From CAVPKN01 sp964588495 (GTDB taxonomy: Bacteria; Chlamydiota; Chlamydiia; Chlamydiales; JAAKFR01), in NCBI GenBank assembly GCA_964588495.1, contig CAZPPS010000032.1:1-28981 (forward strand): DNA of 28,981 bases, read 5' to 3'. The translations under genes were made by a program, and so were the position numbers. Within the stretch, counting starts at the first letter, position 1; each line of letters begins with the position of its first letter. This document shows positions 23,743 to 28,981 of this stretch, piece after piece. Under the pieces are notes generated by a model. The model did not search any database and was not told the origin of the DNA. It was given only the letters and a program-made list of their open reading frames with translations.

Positions 23743-25310
23743 ATGACATCTTCGGTTTCTTGATAGTCAGAAAGAGCCGCTCGATTTAATTTCGGAACAA
23801 GAGGATTTTGGCGATACCCCTTATGCTTTTTAGTGTCAACGTTGCGATTCAATTTTCTTGCGTAGAGCACTTCGCGCGCGATCGCACACTTTGTTCCAGG
23901 ATAATACATCAGCTCATATCCTTCTTGCTGAAGAATATAGAAAGCTTGAGGCAAAGGAGAGGGCAATGGTTGTGCTTCTCTCAAGGCTCTTAACACCTGT
24001 TTAGCCCTCTTTTCCACATTTTTTAAACTATTAGGACTCCAAGAATAATCCTCGCGAAAAAGCTTTGCATATTCAATCATGTGCTGATAGGCTATATTTG
24101 AAATCGCTTTATTGCCACCTATGGCAGTCAAAAAAGTACAAGCTACAAGATCTAAACGTCTGGCCGCTATGTGACACAAGGATATATTCTCACGTTTGAT
24201 CACATACGAACCTCCTTTTGGTGCCCATTTAATGGGCCCATCTTTTTCCCAAAATATTTGGAGCGAAGATGCGTCGTACTCTTGTATTTCACAGTTATTA
24301 ATTTTAGCGATATCAACTAACCATTTTCCAGCGGTTGTACAACATGTAGAACCAATGAGATCCTGTGCGATTGCCAAAATCTTCCTACAGGTAGCAAAAT
24401 CTCCATCCACCAAAGCATAATGAGCGAGCGTCCCCTCTTCGATATAATCTCCATCAAACATATTGTCTGTACTGGAGAAATGCCCTCCTTCTTTTTCTAG
24501 TTTCATTTCAGTAAAACGGACGCGCACATCGATGCGAGGGTCTCTTAGAAGATGCAAAAAAGCCAGTTTTGCAAATCTAGCATCTTCCATTTTTTTTGCT
24601 GCCTTTAGATTTTTCCAATAGAGATAAGCAATATGTAGACAAGTGACATTTTGATATGTTCCTTTTCCCCAGATATCGATCTCTTCAAATGTGATATTTG
24701 GGTCACCCCCACATTCTAAAAGAGCAAGCACGAAATCAGGTAATAAAGAGAGCTCATCGGCAAAAGTCTCAGTTGCAAGATAACGAAATACCGTTTCCAT
24801 CAAGCTTTCTCTATATCGCCCCACTTTATTGGGATCCGGTTTATGCTGTCTCAAAAGATGGGTTGCCTGTTGTAGGTATCCAACAAAGATACAATCGTCA
24901 ATGTCCATTGTGCGACATACAATGGTAACTATGCTCCGGGCGATCGGAGCAAGAGGATGTTGTTGTTTAACAAGAGACTTGTAGTGAAGAAAAGTTGCTT
25001 GTTGGGCAGTAAGATCCAAGCTATGTACACCAGGATCGACGCTTACCATCTGTTTAAAATTTGCCCCTTTTTTTTCTAATTCTTGGACTAAAGTGAGCAA
25101 CAATTCTAAATCATTGTCCAAAATTCCCTCGTAAAAATAAGGAAAGATAGATTCTACTAAGGTGCCTTGTTGTTCAAACACATGATTTGGGGAAAAACCT
25201 CTTTTCAATAAAGCAAGACAACCCCGAAGAAACTCTGCATTATCCAATTCCGGTGCAGATGAGGTTTGGGATTGCGATCCACAAAGTGCAAGATTCGTAT
25301 TTACTGTCAT
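23643..25310 (-). CDS. Ankyrin-like protein with the start of an EndoG-type nuclease domain, 5' part of a frameshifted gene
   Basis: A 555-residue ORF. The first 400 residues contain degenerate ankyrin-like units, such as LALLKRGFSPNHVF, LALLECGGDPNITFEE, GTLAHYALVDGDFATCR and ISLCHIAARRLDLV. From about residue 470 a linker leads into the nuclease domain, with ICGHIV at 522-527 in the place of the family's DRGH catalytic motif (His526 kept, Arg replaced by Cys). About three residues later the frame leaves the domain and the last 25 residues are out-of-frame translation. The sequence VRADVYYSDHALYDVGYLTN continues in the ORF that ends at 23299. Restored, the protein would be about 670 residues: ankyrin-like targeting region plus nuclease. 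No signal peptide is seen. It is either a pseudogene or contains a sequencing error. Confidence 0.68.
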   Translation of the reverse strand: MTVNTNLALCGSQSQTSSAPELDNAEFLRGCLALLKRGFSPNHVFEQQGTLVESIFPYFYEGILDNDLELLLTLVQELEKKGANFKQMVSVDPGVHSLDLTAQQATFLHYKSLVKQQHPLAPIARSIVTIVCRTMDIDDCIFVGYLQQATHLLRQHKPDPNKVGRYRESLMETVFRYLATETFADELSLLPDFVLALLECGGDPNITFEEIDIWGKGTYQNVTCLHIAYLYWKNLKAAKKMEDARFAKLAFLHLLRDPRIDVRVRFTEMKLEKEGGHFSSTDNMFDGDYIEEGTLAHYALVDGDFATCRKILAIAQDLIGSTCCTTAGKWLVDIAKINNCEIQEYDASSLQIFWEKDGPIKWAPKGGSYVIKRENISLCHIAARRLDLVACTFLTAIGGNKAISNIAYQHMIEYAKLFREDYSWSPNSLKNVEKRAKQVLRALREAQPLPSPLPQAFYILQQEGYELMYYPGTKCAIAREVLYARKLNRNVDTKKHKGYRQNPLVPKLNRAALSDYQETEDVICGHIVREQMFIIRITHSMMSAISPILWVKILF

Positions 25311-25464
25311 TTAAGTATCTCATTTTCTCAAACGTCAAATTTTAATTTTCCGTTAAGACAAAAGCAAGCAAATTCTAAAAAACCATAGTGATAAATAAGT
25401 TTCCCCCTGTCCACATGTCAACCAAACTGTAAACTGGGGGACATAGCAATAAATCGAGGATATC

Positions 25465-25620
25465 ATGAGTGAAAAAATGCGTAATGCACCGCTCTACTAT
25501 ACTCTTGCTCAGGCACAATTTAATCCTGTTGCCGCTATGACAAAATATATTAATAAAATCCAAGACAGACTACGTATTGATGGCTGTACTCTTTTTGAAA
25601 TGCAAAAAATTAGCCAATAA
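25465..25620 (+). pseudogene. TIGR04255-family protein, N-terminal fragment
   Basis: ATG 25465, with GAGGA six bases upstream, to TAA 25618-25620 encodes 51 residues. The opening (MRNAPLYYTLAQAQFNP, then IQDRLRIDG) is the characteristic N-terminus of TIGR04255 proteins of about 250 residues, a sporadically distributed family of unknown function. The start region is intact but the frame ends after the first secondary-structure elements and no continuation was found nearby, so this is a truncated gene. Confidence 0.55.
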
Positions 25621-26218
25621 ATCAAATTATAAATATTAATAAATATATTATGAACTTAGCATTTTAATTACGTGGAGCGTGCACAACTTAAAAAACTGGC
25701 ATAACCAACTTTAATCATCGTTAGGTTGGAGGAATACATCACTCCATAAGATGGTCATGTGTGTAACAGCTCTAGATTTGGGCACAGGTAAATTCAAGTC
25801 GCACTAATGGCTAATCAAGTCTTAGCGTACGATTTTTTCCGTTTTCAGAGACAAATCCAATTTTGAAGTTTTTTTGCCAGTTTTCTATCGCATTGAGCAA
25901 AATGCTGCTTTTCTAATTATTCCTTTTTGTAAATGGAGTACCTGCCACTTATAGAAGACCTAAGTGGGAGCTAAATTCCATTTACCATGCATTATGCTTT
26001 GTCTCTGGCATAAATATTCCAAAAAACAAAAACTGATCATGGCAATACATACCAGTGTGATCAAACCTATGCTGAATCTAAAATGTTTTAATATAAATCA
26101 GGAAGTAACATTGCTGGCCGAAGCTCCGATCCCCTGTGGTAAAGCTATCAAACCCAAAGAAAAATTAGTCGACCTGTTCCTGTGGCGAGCTTGACCGCAT
26201 TAAGGCTGTGGCGATAAC
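25621..26218. other. Gene-poor stretch with decayed coding traces
   Basis: No complete gene is seen. The minus strand from about 26106 to the TAG at 25960-25962 carries roughly 45 codons with one convincing membrane segment (IGLITLVCIAMISFCFLEY), probably the tail of a membrane protein gene. The plus-strand frame 25964-26194 lies opposite and is judged a shadow. The rest is AT-rich without recognisable signals. Confidence 0.35.
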
Positions 26219-26237
26219 CGACTGCCATTAAGTCGGA
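26219..26237 (-). terminator. Weak hairpin after the kinase-WD40 gene
   Basis: CCGACT and AGTCGG pair around a seven-base loop, just past the TAA at 26246-26248 when read on the minus strand, and are followed by TTAT. The stem is GC-rich but only six base pairs and the T-run is poor, so it is a tentative terminator. Confidence 0.35.
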
Positions 26238-26245
26238 CAATCTCT

Positions 26246-28390
26246 TTAGGAATTACTGTTGTTATTTGTTTTCGACTGTGATGTCATTTCTTTATCAAGT
26301 GAAGCAAAATTTATACTCCATATCCGTATCGTGTTGTCCCAAAATCCAATCGCAAGGGTTCCATCAGATAGCTGGATTAAAGTTTCAACCTTTGCTGACC
26401 CTTCAAGAGTTTGTAAGCAATTTCCTGTTTTGGGATCCCAAATTTTTATAGTTTTATCTTCAGATCCACTGGCCAGGGTGCCATCCGCGAGCTGAATTAA
26501 AGCTTTAATGCCTTCTGAGTGCCCCTCAAGCGTTTTAAAGCACCTTCCTGTTTTGAGATCCCAAAGCTTTATAGTTTTGTCGCCAGATCCACTCACAAGG
26601 GTACCATCCTTTAGCTGGATTAAACGTCGAACAAAACTTGAGTGCCCCTTAAGAGTTTTTATGCACTTTTCTTTTTTGGGATCCCAAAGCTTTATAGTTT
26701 GGTCATAAGATCCACTGGCCAGGGTCCCATCCGACAGCTGGATTAGAGCTTGAACCCATTCTGAATGCCCTTTAAGAGTTTTTAAGCACTTTTCTTTTTT
26801 GAGATCCCAAAGCTTTATTGTCTTGTCCATAGATCCACTGGCCAAGGTCCCATCCGATAGCTGAGTTAAAGCGTCAACCATTCCTGAATGCCCCTTAAGA
26901 GTTCTTAAGCACGTTCCTTTTTTGGGATCCCAAAGTTTTATAGTTTTGTCCACAGATCCACTGGCAAGGGTTCCATCCGATAACAAGAATAAAGTGCAAA
27001 GTGCATCCGAGTGACCCTTAAGTGTATTTAGGCATTCGGTTTTTTTGGGATCCCACAGCCTTATGGCGTTTTCCATCGATCCGCTGGCAAGGGTTCTATC
27101 CGATAGCTGTACTAAAGCTCGAACAGAGCTCGAGTGTCCCTTAAGGATATTGATTTCTTTAAATAAAACAGGATCGACAGATTGGGTACCTGGTTTTTGT
27201 GGTAAGGGCTTGGGTGACGATGCAGATTGTGATAGCCTCATTTGTGTATTAGGTAAATAGGGTGATTGAGATAGCGTATTAGGAATATAAGTGATTGACT
27301 GATTAGAGTTAGGCAGATAGGAACTGCTGTTGTTATTTGTTGTCGGCTGTGGTGTCATTTTTTCATTACCCCATATCCGTATCTCTTGGTCATTAGCTCC
27401 ACCACTGGCTAGAGTCCCATCCACTAGCTGGGTTAAAGCGTAAACGCCGCTAGAGTGCCCTTGAAGAGTATTTAAGCACGTTCCTGTTTTGAGATCCCAA
27501 AGTTTTATAGTTGTGTCCGAAGATCCACTGGCAAGAGTGCCATCTGAAAGGAGAATTAAAACTAAAATCTGCCTCTCGTGTCCCTGAAGAGTACTTAAGC
27601 ATTGTTCATTTCTGAGATCCCAAATTTTTATAGTTGCGTCCGAAGACCCACTAGCAAGGTTCCCATTCGATAGCTGGACTAAAGAGTAAATATCCCTTGA
27701 GTGCCCCTGAATAGTTTTTAAGCAATGCCCTGATTGGGGATCCCAAATTTTTATAGTATTGTCCGAAGATCCACTGGCAAGGTTCCCATTCGATAGCTGG
27801 ATTACAGCCTTAACATAGTTTAAATGTCCCTGAAGAGTTTTTATGCATTGTCCTGTTTTAGGATTCCAAATTTTTATAGTATTGTCCGAAGATCCACTAG
27901 CAAGGGTTCCGTCCGATAGCTGGGTTAAAGTACAAACTGCCTTTGAGTGCCCCTGAATAGTTCTTAAGCAATGTCCTGTTTTGGGATCCCAAATTTTTAT
28001 AGTTTTATCTTCAGATCCACTGGCCAGGGTGCCATCCGATAACAAGATTAAAGCCCGAATAATGTTTGAGTGCCCCTCAAGAGTTTTCAAGCACTTTCCT
28101 GTTTTGGGATTCCAAAGTTTTATAGTTCTGTCATAAGATCCACTGGCAAGGGTTCCATCAGATAGATGGGTTAAAGCGTAAACAGATGATGCCCCCTCAA
28201 TGACATTGATTTGTTTAAATAAAACAGGGTCGATAGACTTGATGCCTGGCTTTTGGATTGAGGGCGGCATTCCCTGTTGGGTGTTAGGCAAATAGTGTGA
28301 AGATGCCGTATTAGAGATATAAGTTATGGATTGATTGGAGTTGGGCAGATAAGGGCTGTTATTGTTATTCGTTGAGACTATTGGTTCGTC
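26246..28390 (-). repeat. Tandem linker-plus-propeller units, with a truncated third unit
   Basis: Unit A (about 28385-27365) and unit B (about 27360-26295) each consist of a linker (NNN..YLPNSNQSITYI..YLPNTQ..DPVLFK) and seven WD40 blades of about 120 bases. The gene end, 26247-26291, matches the first 41 bases of the unit B linker (27317-27360) with few differences up to TTCCTA, where TAT (Tyr) becomes TAA. This indicates duplication of about 1 kb and loss of further units. Confidence 0.75.
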
Positions 28391-28981
28391 AGCTGTTCCA
28401 AAATCCATTTCTTTCAATCGGCTGTTAGCTTGATCCATGGTAGGACGCTTGTCAGGCATTCCATCCCAGCACATGGTGGCTAATTGCGCATAGGCTTCGG
28501 GGGTGTCTGAGGGAAATGGTTCCCGTTTTCCCTGTATCACAAGCATGGGGACAGCAAACGGCTTTGAGTTTTTAAAGGGATATTCATGTGCAGCTAGTTC
28601 CCATAGAACAACACCAAAGCTGTAAACATCTGTTTTTGTGTTATAATCGGGTGAATCGAAAATCTCAGGCGCCATCCATTGCAGGGTTCCTTGGATACTC
28701 GCACTAGACTTTGCTGAAAGGTGAGTCGATATTTCTGACTTCACTTTTGCCAAACCAAAGTCGGCAAGTTTTGCCCGGTAACTGTCATCTAACAAAACAT
28801 TTAAGCTTTTTAAATCTCGATGGATCACCCTCTTTTGATGCAGGAAAATCAGGCCGGCAGAGATGTCCAGTGCAATTTTCTTACGCAGGTCCCAGCTAAA
28901 TTCAGCGCGGGAATTTTTTTCTAACACACTACGAAGAGAGCCTCTGCTCATAAATTCCATGACAATCGCATGGGTACCTGC
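26246..28981 (-). CDS. Eukaryote-like protein kinase fused to two WD40 propellers (5' end outside window)
   Basis: The frame is open to the window edge (codon at 28981), so the N-terminal glycine loop and catalytic lysine lie outside. Counting from that edge, the visible kinase part has VIHRDLKSLN (HRD 54-56), LADFGLA (DFG 74-76), WMAPE (APE 104-106) and CWDGMPDKRPTM, typical of tyrosine-kinase-like Ser/Thr kinases, and all catalytic-loop residues seen are kept. After a Ser/Asn/Pro-rich linker come seven WD40 blades (pattern DGTLASGSxDxTIKxWD), a second, similar linker, and seven more blades. The protein ends in the first residues of what looks like a third linker (TNNNSNS). Kinase-WD40 fusions are known in bacteria (PkwA type). 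A host-directed kinase with protein-binding propellers is inferred. Confidence 0.88.
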   Translation of the reverse strand, partial: AGTHAIVMEFMSRGSLRSVLEKNSRAEFSWDLRKKIALDISAGLIFLHQKRVIHRDLKSLNVLLDDSYRAKLADFGLAKVKSEISTHLSAKSSASIQGTLQWMAPEIFDSPDYNTKTDVYSFGVVLWELAAHEYPFKNSKPFAVPMLVIQGKREPFPSDTPEAYAQLATMCWDGMPDKRPTMDQANSRLKEMDFGTADEPIVSTNNNNSPYLPNSNQSITYISNTASSHYLPNTQQGMPPSIQKPGIKSIDPVLFKQINVIEGASSVYALTHLSDGTLASGSYDRTIKLWNPKTGKCLKTLEGHSNIIRALILLSDGTLASGSEDKTIKIWDPKTGHCLRTIQGHSKAVCTLTQLSDGTLASGSSDNTIKIWNPKTGQCIKTLQGHLNYVKAVIQLSNGNLASGSSDNTIKIWDPQSGHCLKTIQGHSRDIYSLVQLSNGNLASGSSDATIKIWDLRNEQCLSTLQGHERQILVLILLSDGTLASGSSDTTIKLWDLKTGTCLNTLQGHSSGVYALTQLVDGTLASGGANDQEIRIWGNEKMTPQPTTNNNSSSYLPNSNQSITYIPNTLSQSPYLPNTQMRLSQSASSPKPLPQKPGTQSVDPVLFKEINILKGHSSSVRALVQLSDRTLASGSMENAIRLWDPKKTECLNTLKGHSDALCTLFLLSDGTLASGSVDKTIKLWDPKKGTCLRTLKGHSGMVDALTQLSDGTLASGSMDKTIKLWDLKKEKCLKTLKGHSEWVQALIQLSDGTLASGSYDQTIKLWDPKKEKCIKTLKGHSSFVRRLIQLKDGTLVSGSGDKTIKLWDLKTGRCFKTLEGHSEGIKALIQLADGTLASGSEDKTIKIWDPKTGNCLQTLEGSAKVETLIQLSDGTLAIGFWDNTIRIWSINFASLDKEMTSQSKTNNNSNS

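Noticed and set aside
25964..26194. Plus-strand ORF of 76 codons
   Set aside because: No recognisable features or ribosome-binding site, and opposite a membrane-segment trace on the minus strand.
26246..28390. Regular ~120-base periodicity considered as a CRISPR or satellite array
   Set aside because: The period is coding: it corresponds to WD40 blades in one continuous frame, with no conserved short repeats separated by unique spacers.

Overview
The window looks like an accessory region of an AT-rich member of the Chlamydiae, most likely an amoeba-associated 'environmental' chlamydia (Parachlamydiales). The evidence is a Chlamydiae-type DUF687-like hydrolase domain on an RHS protein, at least seven proteins with the paired hydrophobic segments (two close transmembrane helices) typical of inclusion-membrane (Inc) proteins, ankyrin proteins, and a eukaryote-like kinase fused to WD40 propellers. 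No rRNA, tRNA, CRISPR array or intact insertion sequence was seen. The genus cannot be fixed from the sequence.

Layout. 276-3345 (-): an ankyrin protein overlapping a two-helix membrane protein. 3576-4752: small two-helix membrane proteins, one behind a near-consensus housekeeping promoter. 4780-6110: a decayed photolyase-related gene (frameshift in a run of nine A) and the last codons of a lost glycohydrolase paralogue inside a repeated segment. 6130-8556: a secreted FKBP-domain protein flanked by gene fragments. 8613-14301 (-): a 1719-residue RHS/YD-repeat protein with a C-terminal hydrolase domain, overlapped by a small lipoprotein gene. 14412-14525: second copy of the repeated segment. 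14495-16354 (-): a membrane-anchored fusion of a NadD-like nucleotidyltransferase and a bacterial-type poly(ADP-ribose) glycohydrolase. 16670-18711: three Inc-like genes, two in an operon. 18712-20019: fragments and a WD40-like ORF with an in-frame stop. 20102-21037: proline iminopeptidase. 21240-22730: terminator and a coiled-coil protein. 23019-25620: a CoiA-like fragment, an ankyrin-like/EndoG-type nuclease gene split by a frameshift, and a TIGR04255 fragment. 26246-28981 (-): kinase plus two seven-bladed propellers, its 5' end outside the window.

Taken together, most intact genes look like secreted or membrane-inserted host-interaction factors rather than metabolic genes, separated by many short C-terminal or N-terminal gene remnants. 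This is a turnover region where effectors are gained, duplicated, fused and lost. The strongest candidates for undescribed biology are the Inc-like/nucleotidyltransferase/glycohydrolase fusion, which would touch host NAD and ADP-ribose, and the RHS-DUF687-like protein with its overlapping lipoprotein. All functions are inferred from motifs read by eye.
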